A stretch of 64,000 nucleotides of DNA from Nitrobacter vulgaris (GTDB lineage: Bacteria; Pseudomonadota; Alphaproteobacteria; Rhizobiales; Xanthobacteraceae). The DNA lies in NCBI RefSeq assembly GCF_031453995.1, contig NZ_JAVDPZ010000003.1:1-64000 (forward strand), read 5' to 3'. Shown one piece after another: positions 25,903 to 35,075 of this stretch (the first letter of the stretch is position 1; each line of letters opens with the position of its first letter). The position numbers and the translations under genes were made by a program. The notes below the pieces were generated by a model. That model was not told the origin of the DNA. It made no database searches and worked only from the letters and a program-made list of their open reading frames with translations.

Positions 25903-26444
25903 GCCTTCACCATCTTGCCGTCCGCTCGCAGGATCGCCTCCAGCACCTTGTCAGGATCATCGTGGTCGATCATCCCGAGCAAAAATTTGCGCACCACCTC
26001 GACACCGGATGCGTCGAGGCCCCGCAGCGCGCGTTTGATGCGATCGGTCTGAAGGCCCGCGAGCTGCGCTACCAGCGCCTCGCCTTTCGGGGTGGCGAAA
26101 AGAAGGCGCTGACGGCGGTCAGCGTCGCCGGCCTTCTGCACGATATAGCCCTCGTCGAGGAGTTGCTTGAGCACTCGCCCCAGCGATTGCTTCGTGATCC
26201 GCAGCACATCGAGCAAATCGGCGACGGTGAGCCCGGGGTAGCGATGGACGAAATGCATGACGCGATGATGCGCGCGGCCGAAGCCAAGTTCCTCAAGCAC
26301 ATGATCAGGATCGTCAACGAAATCGCGATAGGCAAAGAACAGCAGTTCGATGATGTCCCAACGCGTCTCCGCGGATCGCCTGCCGGGCGTCTCAGGGCCG
26401 GAAGTGACCATGGCGGTCGGGGCCGAGAGTTTTATGTCAGCCAT
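25899..26444 (-). CDS. MarR-family transcriptional regulator (PetP-like)
   Basis: The protein has 181 residues. After a polar N-terminal stretch there is a winged helix-turn-helix with LTVADLLDVLRITKQSLGRV (recognition region) and the wing DEGYIVQKAGDADRRQRLLF, typical of MarR proteins. An IELLFFAYRDFVDDPDHVLE helix precedes it. It opens the three-gene operon with the response regulator and kinase. The start codon lies inside a perfect inverted repeat (26433-26453), which suggests that it or another regulator controls the operon. The layout resembles PetP in R. capsulatus. Confidence 0.9.
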   Translation of the reverse strand: MADIKLSAPTAMVTSGPETPGRRSAETRWDIIELLFFAYRDFVDDPDHVLEELGFGRAHHRVMHFVHRYPGLTVADLLDVLRITKQSLGRVLKQLLDEGYIVQKAGDADRRQRLLFATPKGEALVAQLAGLQTDRIKRALRGLDASGVEVVRKFLLGMIDHDDPDKVLEAILRADGKMVKA

Positions 26445-26453
26445 ATTGACATA
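26433..26453. promoter_or_regulatory. Operator-like palindrome over the MarR gene start
   Basis: TATGTCA (26433-26439) and TGACATA (26447-26453) form a perfect 7-bp inverted repeat with a 7-base spacer. The ATG of the MarR gene (26444-26442) lies in the spacer. A dimeric MarR protein commonly binds such sites, so autoregulation is plausible but not shown. The divergent ilvE gene starts about 250 bases away. Confidence 0.6.
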
Positions 26454-26700
26454 TCTGGTTTCAATGTTACAAGTCGGCTGTCTGATGCGAAATATAATAA
26501 CGTTTCGTCCGGGGCCGACTGTTTATCGACCCCCGACACGAGCGTGCGAGACCACGCAGCCCGGAATTCTGATCGGTGCGATTGCCGGGCGGCATTTCGG
26601 TTAACATACTGGACTTCGCGCCTTCCGCCAAAGCGGAAACCGCCTTCGCATGGCAGGCAGGGGCACGCAGACAAGGTACTGCAAAGCCGGGAGAATGTTC

Positions 26701-27813
26701 ATGGGAGTTTCGCTTGATACGATCGATGGCGGGACGTCGTTGAGATTCGATATCCAACCGACAGCCAATCCGACGCAGGCGACCGTGCGCGCCGAAAAAC
26801 TTGCGAACCCTGGCTTTGGCCGGGTGTTTACCGATCACATGGCCGTTGTGAACTTCAATCAGGCGAAAGGCTGGCACGGGGCGAGGGTCGCGTCGCGCGC
26901 CAACTTCCCGCTCGATCCTGCGACCGCCGTTCTGCACTACGCGCAGGAGATTTTCGAAGGCCTCAAGGCCTACAAGCGTGACGACGGTGGCGTCAACCTG
27001 TTCCGTCCCGGCGCCAATGCGAGACGCTTCCGCAATTCGGCCGAGCGCATGGCGATGGCGCCACTACCCGAGACCGTTTTCATCGAGGCCATCGAGCAAC
27101 TCGTGCGCATCGACCAGGACTGGATTCCTGGCGGTGAAGGCAGCCTATACCTGCGGCCCTTCATGATCGCGAACGAGGTCTTCCTTGGCGTGAAGCCATC
27201 GGCGGACTACATCTTCGCCGTCATCGCCTCTTCGGTCGGCTCCTATTTCAAGGGCGGCCCCGCACCAGTCTCGATCTGGGTATCGGAAAACTACACGCGT
27301 GCGGCAGTCGGCGGCACCGGCGCCGTCAAATGCGGCGGAAACTACGCCGCCAGCCTGCGCGCGCAGGCTGAAGCCATCGATCGCGGCTGCGATCAGGTGG
27401 TTTTTCTGGATGCGGTCGAGCGACGCTATGTCGAAGAACTCGGTGGCATGAACGTTTTCTTCGTTTTCGACGACGGTTCGCTCTCGACGCCGCCGCTCGG
27501 CACCATCCTGCCGGGCATCACCCGCGATTCGATCATCACACTCGCAAGGGAATCCGGCACGAGCGTGCGCGAGGAGCCCTATACAATCGATCAGTGGCGC
27601 ACGGATGCCGCCAGCGGCAGGCTCCGGGAAGCGTTCGCCTGCGGCACCGCCGCCGTCATCTCGCCGATCGGCAAGGTGTGCTCGGCGCACGGCGATTTCA
27701 CCATCAATGGCGGCGCCGCCGGATCCGTCGCGATGGGCTTTCGCAAGAAGCTGGTCGACATCCAGTATGGCCGCGCGACTGACCCGCACAACTGGACCCG
27801 CAAGGTGCTGTGA
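26701..27813 (+). CDS. ilvE: Branched-chain amino-acid aminotransferase
   Basis: This enzyme does the final step of valine, leucine and isoleucine synthesis or the first step of their breakdown. The protein has 370 residues of the class IV PLP fold, longer subgroup. AVLHYAQEIFEGLKAYKRDD, SLYLRPFMIANEVFLGVKP and GGTGAVKCGGNYAASL are family segments, and the catalytic lysine follows the usual position in EELGGMNVFFV's neighbourhood. A GGGAG ribosome-binding site 7 bases upstream favours the ATG at 26701 over one at 26695. Confidence 0.95.
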   Translation: MGVSLDTIDGGTSLRFDIQPTANPTQATVRAEKLANPGFGRVFTDHMAVVNFNQAKGWHGARVASRANFPLDPATAVLHYAQEIFEGLKAYKRDDGGVNLFRPGANARRFRNSAERMAMAPLPETVFIEAIEQLVRIDQDWIPGGEGSLYLRPFMIANEVFLGVKPSADYIFAVIASSVGSYFKGGPAPVSIWVSENYTRAAVGGTGAVKCGGNYAASLRAQAEAIDRGCDQVVFLDAVERRYVEELGGMNVFFVFDDGSLSTPPLGTILPGITRDSIITLARESGTSVREEPYTIDQWRTDAASGRLREAFACGTAAVISPIGKVCSAHGDFTINGGAAGSVAMGFRKKLVDIQYGRATDPHNWTRKVL

Positions 27814-27833
27814 CCGACGCGCATTCACGCGAT

Positions 27834-29264
27834 TTATTTCGCGGCCAAGACCTCGCGAAACTGCCTGCCGTTTAGGGGCACCAGACCGATCCGCTCACGT
27901 CTGACCCAGCGCGAAATCATCAGGATGGCCACGGCCGCGAGGCCCGACGCCAGACCGATCCAGATACCGGTGCCCTGAAATCCGAGTTTGAAGGCAAACA
28001 GCAAACTCAACGACATACCGAAGCCCCAATAACCCAGGCCGGCATAAATCATCGGCACGCGGGTATCCTGCAGACCACGCAGCATACCGGCGCCGACCAC
28101 CTGCGCGCCATCGGCAATCTGAAATACCGCTGCACAGGTGAGAAACGACACGGCAAGTCCGATCACCTCGGCGTTTGCCGCATCGTTGACGTCGACAAAT
28201 GCGCCGATCAGCCATCGTGGCGCGGTAATCATCAAGACGCTGGTGCTCACCATGAATGCAATCGCCAGGGCAAACGACGTCCATCCTGCGCGGGTAATCC
28301 CGTCGAAGTCTCGCGCGCCGTACGCGCGACCGACACGTACCGTCGCCGCCTGCGCCAGTCCCATTGGCACCATGAAGGAAACCGACGCGATCTGAATTGC
28401 AATGGCATGAGCCGCGATCGAGGCTGTTCCGAACTGTCCCATCAGGAATACCGCGGCATTGAACACGGTGATCTCGAAGCCGAGCGCGGCACCAATCGGC
28501 AGACCGACGCGCCACAGCGTGACGAGACGCGGCCAATCGGCATGCCACCAGTTACCGAACAGATGATAGCGGCGGAACTTGTGGCTAAAGTTCACCACCA
28601 GTACCAACCCCGCGAACAGGAAGGTGTTCGACAAAGTCGTTGCGATGCCGGAGCCGCGCAGTCCAAGTGCCGGCAGACCAAGATGACCGAACACAAGCGC
28701 CCAGTTTGCGACGATATTGAACAGGATCGCGACCGCCGTCACCATCATCGCCGATAACGGCCGTTCCAGCGCGGCGAAGAACGAGCGTAACGCGATGAAG
28801 CCGAGCGTCGGCAGCATGCCCCATTGCAAGGCGCGCACGAACAGCTGAGCATCTGCTGCAAGCTGCGGTTCCTGATCAAACCGAAGCAGGATCGCCTCGG
28901 TATGCCAAAGCAGCAGCCAGCTCGGCACCGCAATCAGAACCGACGCCCATATCCCCTGCCGAAACGTCCGCCGCACGTCGCGCACCATATGCAGCTTGCG
29001 GCCAAACGCCTCGGCCATCATCGGCGTGGTCGCGGTGACGACGCCAATGCCGAAAATCAGGATCGCGAAGTACAGATTGACCCCAAGGGTTCCGGCGGCC
29101 AGCGCGGAAGCACCAACGCGGCCCAGCACGATCACATCTGTCGTGGTCAGCGCGATTTGCGCGAGGTTGGTGAGGACCAGAGGCCAACCGAGCGTCAGGG
29201 TGGCCCGGAATTCTCCGAGCCAAACATCGCGCGAGAGTGCGCTATGGCGAGCGTCAAAAAGCAT
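27834..29264 (-). CDS. MATE-family multidrug efflux transporter
   Basis: This is a 476-residue protein of about twelve membrane helices with the MATE/NorM pattern. It begins LTLGWPLVLTNLAQIALTTT, followed by PMMAEAFGRK, and the second half repeats the layout (APRWLIGAFVD, DGAQVVGAGMLRGLQDTRVP). MATE proteins expel cationic drugs in exchange for Na+ or H+. The ATG at 29264 was chosen because the upstream open frame (to 29330) is unlike protein. It converges on ilvE with a 20-base gap. Confidence 0.93.
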   Translation of the reverse strand: MLFDARHSALSRDVWLGEFRATLTLGWPLVLTNLAQIALTTTDVIVLGRVGASALAAGTLGVNLYFAILIFGIGVVTATTPMMAEAFGRKLHMVRDVRRTFRQGIWASVLIAVPSWLLLWHTEAILLRFDQEPQLAADAQLFVRALQWGMLPTLGFIALRSFFAALERPLSAMMVTAVAILFNIVANWALVFGHLGLPALGLRGSGIATTLSNTFLFAGLVLVVNFSHKFRRYHLFGNWWHADWPRLVTLWRVGLPIGAALGFEITVFNAAVFLMGQFGTASIAAHAIAIQIASVSFMVPMGLAQAATVRVGRAYGARDFDGITRAGWTSFALAIAFMVSTSVLMITAPRWLIGAFVDVNDAANAEVIGLAVSFLTCAAVFQIADGAQVVGAGMLRGLQDTRVPMIYAGLGYWGFGMSLSLLFAFKLGFQGTGIWIGLASGLAAVAILMISRWVRRERIGLVPLNGRQFREVLAAK

Positions 29265-29370
29265 GGCGACTTCGTCATCAACACGGCAATCGGGGCAGAA
29301 AGACAATATCGGACGACGGGCACCTCTCACCGTGTCGCCGGAGGTGTCGTATCTCGTTCATTGACCAGCG

Positions 29371-29420
29371 TTTATAGCGCTTTCAAACGATCAGGCACCG
29401 GTTCGCAGGAACAAACGCAA
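29371..29420 (-). repeat. Decayed palindromic intergenic repeat
   Basis: The sequence starting TATAGCGCTTTCAAACGATC and continuing with CACCGGTTCGCAGGAACAAA aligns with the reverse copy at 7737-7796 but has several changes. It lies just after the prmB stop (29433), where it may serve as a transcript end. Confidence 0.5.
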
Positions 29421-29432
29421 CACGCCACACGC

Positions 29433-30473
29433 TCATGCCGCGCCGGCCGAATGTGCAGATCGATCCGCAAGCCGCGCAGCCTCGATCCAGAACACCTCGC
29501 CCTCGGACTCCTCGGTATCGAGCCAGAGCAAATCCGCGCGCGGATAAGCCTTTTCGATCGCCGGCTTGCAGCGACCGACCTCGCACAACAGTCCGCCGCC
29601 GGGCGCGAGATGAGTATTGGCGCCGTCGATGATCTGTCGCACCAGATCGATGCCATCGGCACCGCCGTCGAACGCCATCCGCGGCTCCGCAAGACACTCG
29701 TGCGGCAGGCCCGCCATGCCCTTCGCATCGACATAAGGCGGGTTCGAGATAATGAGATCGTATCGCTTGCCACTGACTGCTGTGAACAGATCTCCCTGCG
29801 CAACATGGATGCGATCGTCAAGGCCGTGCTCGCGTACATTGCGCGCTGCGACCGCGAGCGCGTCCGCCGACAGGTCAGTCGCATCGACCGTAGCATTCGG
29901 AAATGCGCGCGCGGCCAAAATGGCAAGGCATCCCGAGCCGGTACATAGATCGAGCACACGGGTTACGGTTGCAGGATGACGCAAACGCAGCACATCGTCG
30001 TCGCCGAAATGCGAATCCAAAATTTCCCCGATGAACGAACGCGGCACGATCACGCGCTCGTCGACATAGAACGGCAAGCCGCGCATATACATCCTGTTGA
30101 CGAGATAGGCGGCGGGCTTGCGGGTTGCGATGCGCTGCTCAATCCAGCCAAGAATTCGCTGGCCCGCCGCCTTCGGCACGCGCCGCGCGGCCTGCGGTTC
30201 GACTTCGTCCGGATGCAGGTGCATGGCTTCGCCGACCAGGAAGGCCGCCTCTGCGACCGGATCGGTGGTGCCGTGCGCGAAAATGACATGCGCGCGCTCA
30301 AGCCTTGCGGCTGCATGATGAACATAGTCGAAAATCGTCTCGAGTTCCGGAGTCGAGGTTCTGGCAACGGCAGAGTTTGCAGCCTTTGCTGTGGCTCGCT
30401 CCGGCGGGCGTTTTCGGTTTGAGCTGGCGGCCGCGACTTTCGATCGTCCGCCGCGTGCGGCGGTCCTCGCCAT
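29433..30473 (-). CDS. prmB: Ribosomal protein L3 glutamine methyltransferase
   Basis: PrmB methylates a glutamine of ribosomal protein L3 during ribosome assembly. The protein has 346 residues, with about 45 polar N-terminal residues before the family domain starts at TIFDYVHHAAARLERAHV. The SAM motif VLDLCTGSGCLAILAARAFP and the catalytic NPPYVDAKG are clear; VPRSFIGEIL, rather than the PrmC-type sequence, supports PrmB. The start overlaps the moaE stop by one base, so it is co-transcribed with the moa genes. Confidence 0.93.
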   Translation of the reverse strand: MARTAARGGRSKVAAASSNRKRPPERATAKAANSAVARTSTPELETIFDYVHHAAARLERAHVIFAHGTTDPVAEAAFLVGEAMHLHPDEVEPQAARRVPKAAGQRILGWIEQRIATRKPAAYLVNRMYMRGLPFYVDERVIVPRSFIGEILDSHFGDDDVLRLRHPATVTRVLDLCTGSGCLAILAARAFPNATVDATDLSADALAVAARNVREHGLDDRIHVAQGDLFTAVSGKRYDLIISNPPYVDAKGMAGLPHECLAEPRMAFDGGADGIDLVRQIIDGANTHLAPGGGLLCEVGRCKPAIEKAYPRADLLWLDTEESEGEVFWIEAARLADRSAHSAGAA

Positions 30474-30952
30474 CAGGATTTGGCCCAGCGCGCCGCAGCA
30501 GTGTCGTCGCGGTCGTGAGCGTCCACCCAGCTTGACCCGGCGGCGCCCTCCTCGCGTTTCCAGAACGGCGCCTGCGTCTTGAGATAGTCCATCAGGAATT
30601 CGGCGCCCTGAAATGCCGCCTCGCGATGCGACGACGCAGTGACCACGAGAACGATGTTCTCACCAGGGACGATCCGGCCGTAGCGATGAATGATGGTGAT
30701 GCCTGTGAGCGGCCAGCGCGAGAGCGCCTCCTCGGCATGACGCGCGATCTCAGCCTCCGCCATACCGGGATAATGTTCCAGCATCAGCGCGGCGATCGCA
30801 TCGCCACCCTCGCCGCCGGCCTGGTCGCTTCTGCAAATGCCAGAGAAACTCACGACGGCGCCGATGTCGGTGCGGCCGCGCGACAGCGCCGCGACTTCGC
30901 GCGCGACATCGAAGTCGGCTTCCTGCAGGCGTATGGTGACGGGAACGGTCAT
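30473..30952 (-). CDS. moaE: Molybdopterin synthase large (catalytic) subunit
   Basis: MoaE, with MoaD, adds sulfur to precursor Z to form molybdopterin. The protein has 159 residues. RSDQAGGEGGDAIAALMLEH and the segment HRYGRIVPGENIVLVVTASS are typical, with HREAAFQGAEFLMDYLKTQA and the lysine in FWKREEG near the active site. It lies 22 bases after moaD and one base overlaps prmB. Confidence 0.95.
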   Translation of the reverse strand: MTVPVTIRLQEADFDVAREVAALSRGRTDIGAVVSFSGICRSDQAGGEGGDAIAALMLEHYPGMAEAEIARHAEEALSRWPLTGITIIHRYGRIVPGENIVLVVTASSHREAAFQGAEFLMDYLKTQAPFWKREEGAAGSSWVDAHDRDDTAAARWAKS

Positions 30953-30974
30953 CGACGGAGCCGGAGTTGACAGA

Positions 30975-31226
30975 TCAGCCGCCGGTCATCGGCGGAAAGA
31001 AGGCAATTTCGCGCGCGCCCGCGATCGTCGTGTCCTGGTTGACATGCATCCGGTCGATCGCGGCGCGGATCACCTTCGGCTTCTCGAATGCGTGGGCATA
31101 TTCATCGCCCCGCTGCGACAACCATGCGATCAGATCGGCAACCGTCGCGACGGCCGGCGGGGGATCGAGCGCCTCCTCGGCCTTGCCGACCCGCTCGCGC
31201 ACCCAGGCGAAATAAAGCACCTTCAT
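30975..31226 (-). CDS. moaD: Molybdopterin synthase sulfur-carrier subunit
   Basis: MoaD is a ubiquitin-like sulfur carrier whose C-terminal Gly-Gly becomes a thiocarboxylate. The protein has 83 residues, begins MKVLYFAWVRERVGKAEEAL and ends in FFPPMTGG, both as expected. It overlaps pgsA by 4 bases (ATGA) and precedes moaE, so pgsA, moaD and moaE are probably one transcript. Confidence 0.95.
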   Translation of the reverse strand: MKVLYFAWVRERVGKAEEALDPPPAVATVADLIAWLSQRGDEYAHAFEKPKVIRAAIDRMHVNQDTTIAGAREIAFFPPMTGG

Positions 31227-31840
31227 TTCTCATCCTCCGCCATGAGGTGGTGAATACCGGCGTGGAAATAGTCCCAGCCCGTATAGATGGTGAGGATCGC
31301 CGAGACCCACAACAACAGAAGTCCGACCTGGGTCACGAACGGGAATACCAGATCGCCGGCCTCCCCCGCGAGCAAAAACCCGATCGCGACGAGTTGCGCG
31401 GTGGTCTTCCACTTCGCAAGCTTGGTTACCGGCACGCTGACGCGCAACGCCGCCAGATATTCGCGAAGCCCAGATACGAGAATCTCGCGGCACAGGATCA
31501 CGATTGCCGCCCACAGCGTCCAGCCATGGATGATGCCGTCCGCCGCCAACATCAGCAGGCAGGATGCAACCAGAAGCTTGTCGGCGATCGGATCGAGCAT
31601 CTTGCCGAGGGCGGAGTGCTGATCCCAGATTCGTGCATAGTAGCCGTCGAAAAAGTCCGTCACAGCGGCCGCAATGAACACTCCGAGCGCCACCCAGCGC
31701 AGCTGTAACGGCCCGTCCATGATCGATTGCGCATAGACGCAACCCACCACCACCGGGATCGCGGCGATGCGAGCATAGGTGAGGATATTCGGTAGCGACA
31801 GCATGTGCTTCGCGGTCGCCTGGCTGGTTACGGTGCTCAT
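31223..31840 (-). CDS. pgsA: CDP-diacylglycerol--glycerol-3-phosphate phosphatidyltransferase
   Basis: PgsA makes phosphatidylglycerol phosphate, which leads to phosphatidylglycerol (the Lgt substrate) and cardiolipin. The protein has 205 residues and several membrane helices. The CDP-alcohol phosphotransferase motif is complete in FFDGYYARIWDQ followed by GKMLDPIADKLL, giving the metal-binding aspartates. It lies 134 bases downstream of uvrC, a common alphaproteobacterial order. Confidence 0.96.
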   Translation of the reverse strand: MSTVTSQATAKHMLSLPNILTYARIAAIPVVVGCVYAQSIMDGPLQLRWVALGVFIAAAVTDFFDGYYARIWDQHSALGKMLDPIADKLLVASCLLMLAADGIIHGWTLWAAIVILCREILVSGLREYLAALRVSVPVTKLAKWKTTAQLVAIGFLLAGEAGDLVFPFVTQVGLLLLWVSAILTIYTGWDYFHAGIHHLMAEDEK

Positions 31841-31974
31841 TTCATCTTACCAATACTGTCGCAGGGCGAACGTCAACCGGCCGCGCCGCGCAATTTTGCC
31901 GACCTCGCGGCTGCCGCAGTCTTAATTCATTGATCTTAATACGAAAAAGAAGACCGGATATCATAACAAATCCC

Positions 31975-34029
31975 CTACGCCGGCCGCGCGTGGAAAAAAT
32001 CGAAGATCCTGCGGGCACTTTCGGCGCTTATGCCCGGAACCTTGCCGAGGTCTGCCAGCGACGCCCGCTCAATCTCCTTTAACGTCCCGAAGTGATGCAG
32101 CAGCGCGCGCTTACGCGCGGGGCCAATACCGGGAACTTCCTGCAATCCGGCTTCTCGGATGTCCTTTCTACGCAGCTTACGATGCGATCCAATGACAAAC
32201 CGATGCGCCTCATCACGCAATCGTTGGATAAAATACAAAATCGGATCCCGTGGTTCGAGCTTGATGGCTGGACGATCCGGCAGGAACAGGGTTTCGCGGC
32301 CGGCATCACGGTCCGGTCCCTTGGCGACCGCCACCAACGAGACCCGGCTCAGACCCAGCGCCTCGAATATCCCGCGGGCGGCATTGAGCTGGCCGAGGCC
32401 GCCGTCGATGATTACGAGATCAGGCCATTGCGGAACGGCGTCCTGTTCCGATTCAGCTTTCTGCGTCAGCAATCTCTTGAACCGGCGCTCCAACACCTCA
32501 CGCATCATCGCGTAATCGTCACCGGGGGTCAGGTTATCAGACTTGATGTTGAACTTGCGGTACTGATTCTTGAGAAAGCCTTCGGAACCGGCGACGATCA
32601 TCGCCCCCACCGCATTGGTGCCCTGGATGTGACTGTTGTCGTAGACTTCGACGCGCTGCGGCGCCTGCGGCAAGCCGAGCACCGTCGCCAACCCCTGCAA
32701 CAGCCGCGACTGCGTCGCGGTATCCGCCAGTTTACGGCCCAGCGCTTCGCGGGCGTTGGTCAACGCGTGTACGACCAACTCCTTCTTTTCGCCCCGCTGC
32801 GGCATTAAAACCTTGACCCCGTAACCAGCCTTGATCGACAGCGCATGGGCGAGCAATTCGCTTTCCTCGATGGGGCGCGATAGCAGGATCAACCTGGGCG
32901 GAGGCTTGTCGTCGTAGAACTGGGCGAGAAATGATCCAAGTACCTCCTCCGGCGTGAAAGATTTCTCCGCGCGCGGAAAATAGGCTCGGTTGCCCCAGTT
33001 CTGTCCGGTGCGGAAGAAGAATACCTCGACGCAGAAATAGCCGCCCTCCTGATGAATGGCGAAAACGTCCGCTTCTTCCACCGTGCGCGGGTTGATGCCT
33101 TGTTGCGACTGGATCGCCGACAGCGCGGCCAGCCGGTCGCGATAGAGCGCAGCGCGCTCGAAGGCGAGATCGTCGGAGGCTTTTTCCATTTCCCGCGCCA
33201 GCTCCTCCTTCACGGCGCGGCTGCGACCGGACAGGAAATCGGTCGCCTCGCGAACCAATGCCGTATAGCCGGGGAAATCGATCTCGCCGGTGCAGGGACC
33301 GGCGCAACGCCTGATCTGGTACAGCAGGCAAGGCCGCGTTCGGCTTTCGAAAAAGGAGTCGGTGCAGGAGCGCACCAGGAATGCCCGCTGCAACGCCGTA
33401 ATGGTGCGGCCGACGGCACCGGCGGACGCGAAAGGCCCGAAATAGCGGCCCGGCCGCGACTGCGCGCCGCGATGTTTGAGGATCTGCGGCGCCCAGTGGT
33501 CGCCAGTAATCAGAATATAGGGGAACGACTTGTCGTCGCGCAATTGCACGTTGAAGCGTGGTCGCAACTGCTTGATCAAATTCGCTTCGAGCAGCAACGC
33601 CTCGGTCTCGGTCTCGGTCGATACGATCTCGACGGTGGCCGTCGCCGCAATCATGCGCGCGATGCGCATCACCTGGCCTGTCGGCCGCGCATAAGACGAC
33701 AAACGCTTGCGCACGTTCTTGGCTTTGCCGACATACAGCACGTCGCTTGCGGCATTCATCATGCGGTAGACGCCGGGCGAGGTGGGCGCATGGCGAACCG
33801 CGTGTTCGATCGCCGCACGTCCGATCGCGAGCGGAGCCTCCGCGATCGTATCGGACGTATCGTCCGGAAGATCAGGCAGCCGCGGCTCGTCGTCCTCGTC
33901 GGTCTCAATGGTTGCGGGATCGACGTCCTGTTCCGTCGGCACCCCGCCGCGCCGCCGCATGTCCACTCCGGAACCAGGCGGCTGTCTTGGCCCGATCGGC
34001 TTCGCAGGATCGGAGGAATCGGTCGTCAT
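31975..34029 (-). CDS. uvrC: Excinuclease ABC subunit C (UvrC)
   Basis: UvrC makes both incisions in nucleotide excision repair. The protein has 684 residues. A polar head of about 70 residues precedes the GIY-YIG nuclease domain (GVYRMMN, then VLYVGKAKNVRKRL). The UVR-type segment (EELAREMEKASDDLAFERAA) binds UvrB. The C-terminal RNase H-like nuclease includes VEVYDNSHIQGTNAVGAMIV and DLVIIDGGLGQL. A helix-hairpin-helix region (LQEVPGIGPARKRALLHHFG) closes the protein. Length and domain order are normal. Confidence 0.97.
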   Translation of the reverse strand: MTTDSSDPAKPIGPRQPPGSGVDMRRRGGVPTEQDVDPATIETDEDDEPRLPDLPDDTSDTIAEAPLAIGRAAIEHAVRHAPTSPGVYRMMNAASDVLYVGKAKNVRKRLSSYARPTGQVMRIARMIAATATVEIVSTETETEALLLEANLIKQLRPRFNVQLRDDKSFPYILITGDHWAPQILKHRGAQSRPGRYFGPFASAGAVGRTITALQRAFLVRSCTDSFFESRTRPCLLYQIRRCAGPCTGEIDFPGYTALVREATDFLSGRSRAVKEELAREMEKASDDLAFERAALYRDRLAALSAIQSQQGINPRTVEEADVFAIHQEGGYFCVEVFFFRTGQNWGNRAYFPRAEKSFTPEEVLGSFLAQFYDDKPPPRLILLSRPIEESELLAHALSIKAGYGVKVLMPQRGEKKELVVHALTNAREALGRKLADTATQSRLLQGLATVLGLPQAPQRVEVYDNSHIQGTNAVGAMIVAGSEGFLKNQYRKFNIKSDNLTPGDDYAMMREVLERRFKRLLTQKAESEQDAVPQWPDLVIIDGGLGQLNAARGIFEALGLSRVSLVAVAKGPDRDAGRETLFLPDRPAIKLEPRDPILYFIQRLRDEAHRFVIGSHRKLRRKDIREAGLQEVPGIGPARKRALLHHFGTLKEIERASLADLGKVPGISAESARRIFDFFHARPA

Positions 34030-34306
34030 GTCCCTCAGTTAAGCGATGAAGCCGGCCGATGCCAGCGATCCACTCCCAGACAGGGCGAGGCTTTGGCTCT
34101 GCGCAAAGCGTCACGCGACCGGTTCCCGACGCGGTCATGCCGATAACACTTTTTTAAGGACAAGAGTCGGCGGGGGCGCCGTCTTAAGAACCGCTTAACT
34201 TAAAACTTTCGATAAATCCTACGTATCGAATTTAGCATTTCGTAGCCATACGGACCTGGCTCGCGCGATGTCACGGTGGGAACGGTAAAAGGGTTGGAGT
34301 GCCGAG

Positions 34307-34927
34307 ATGACCAAGACAATGATCGCAGCATTGGCTGCAGTGGCATCCACAGCGCTGATCGGCACCGCGCAGGCCGCCGATTTCTCTTACCGGGCGCCCT
34401 ACACCGTCAACCAGCCGCTCAATGCCTTTAGCTGGGCGGGGCCCTATCTGGGCGGCAACCTAGGATATGCCTGGGGTAGCGTCCAGAACAGCCTCACCAG
34501 GCCGGACGGCGTGTTTGGCGGCGTGCAGGCCGGCTACAACTGGCAGAGCGGTGCGCTGGTGTTCGGCCTCGAAGGTGACATCCAGGCCAACGCCGCCAAC
34601 GATACTTTCGCGGCCTGGAAATTCTCAAATCCCTGGTTCGGCACTGTGCGCGGCCGTGTCGGCTACGCGTTCAACAACGTCCTGGTTTACGGCACCGGCG
34701 GTCTTGCCTTCGGTAAACTGCGCGCCGAAACCTTCGCTCTGTCGGAATCCCACACCAACGCGGGCTGGACGGTCGGAGTAGGCGCTGAAGTCGGCATCTA
34801 CCAGAACTGGACCGCAAAGGTCGAGTATCTGTATGTCGATCTGTCGAGCAGCAATTTCACGATTACGGGCGCGCCTCACAGCTACCAATCCGGAATGGTC
34901 CGCGCCGGGGTAAACTATCACTTCTAG
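34307..34927 (+). CDS. Outer-membrane beta-barrel protein (Omp25/RopB type)
   Basis: The protein has 206 residues. A signal peptide (MTKTMIAALAAVASTALIGT, ending ...AQAAD) precedes an eight-strand-like barrel. Family marks are FSWAGPYLGGNLGYAWG, GGVQAGYNWQSGALVFGLEG, VRGRVGYAFNNVLVYGTGG and the end VRAGVNYHF, which carries the terminal phenylalanine for outer-membrane insertion. Such proteins are abundant structural porin-like proteins in Rhizobiales. A repeat and a clear terminator follow. Confidence 0.92.
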   Translation: MTKTMIAALAAVASTALIGTAQAADFSYRAPYTVNQPLNAFSWAGPYLGGNLGYAWGSVQNSLTRPDGVFGGVQAGYNWQSGALVFGLEGDIQANAANDTFAAWKFSNPWFGTVRGRVGYAFNNVLVYGTGGLAFGKLRAETFALSESHTNAGWTVGVGAEVGIYQNWTAKVEYLYVDLSSSNFTITGAPHSYQSGMVRAGVNYHF

Positions 34928-34930
34928 AGA

Positions 34931-34992
34931 TCTTTTTGATTTGACGCGTTTTCTTCGAGCGAACCGGATCCCACTTCGCTCGAAACGCTATA
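34931..34992 (+). repeat. Palindromic intergenic repeat, GCGTTTTC module
   Basis: GATTTGACGCGTTTTCTTCG, then GAACCGGATCCCACTTCGCT and CGAAACGCTAT, matches the element at 1855-1908 almost base for base. It lies between the barrel-protein stop and its terminator. Confidence 0.75.
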
Positions 34993-35020
34993 ACGAGAAC
35001 AATAATCATCACACCAACCT

Positions 35021-35047
35021 CCGGCCGCTTGCGGCCGGATTTTTTTT
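35021..35047 (+). terminator. Rho-independent terminator of the barrel-protein gene
   Basis: A perfect 8-bp GC stem, CCGGCCGC (35021-35028) with GCGGCCGG (35031-35038), encloses a TT loop and is followed by A and eight T residues (35040-35047). It lies about 95 bases after the stop at 34927 and close to the end of the convergent rlmJ. Confidence 0.9.
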
Positions 35048-35075
35048 GACGGCAATCCGCCCAGGCAAGGCCGGC

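Noticed and set aside
28824..29948. 374-codon plus-strand frame opposite the MATE and prmB genes
   Set aside because: It spans two genes in antisense and a repeat; composition is that of a shadow frame.
33052..34146. 364-codon plus-strand frame opposite uvrC
   Set aside because: It is antisense to the GIY-YIG and UVR regions of uvrC and shows no domain.
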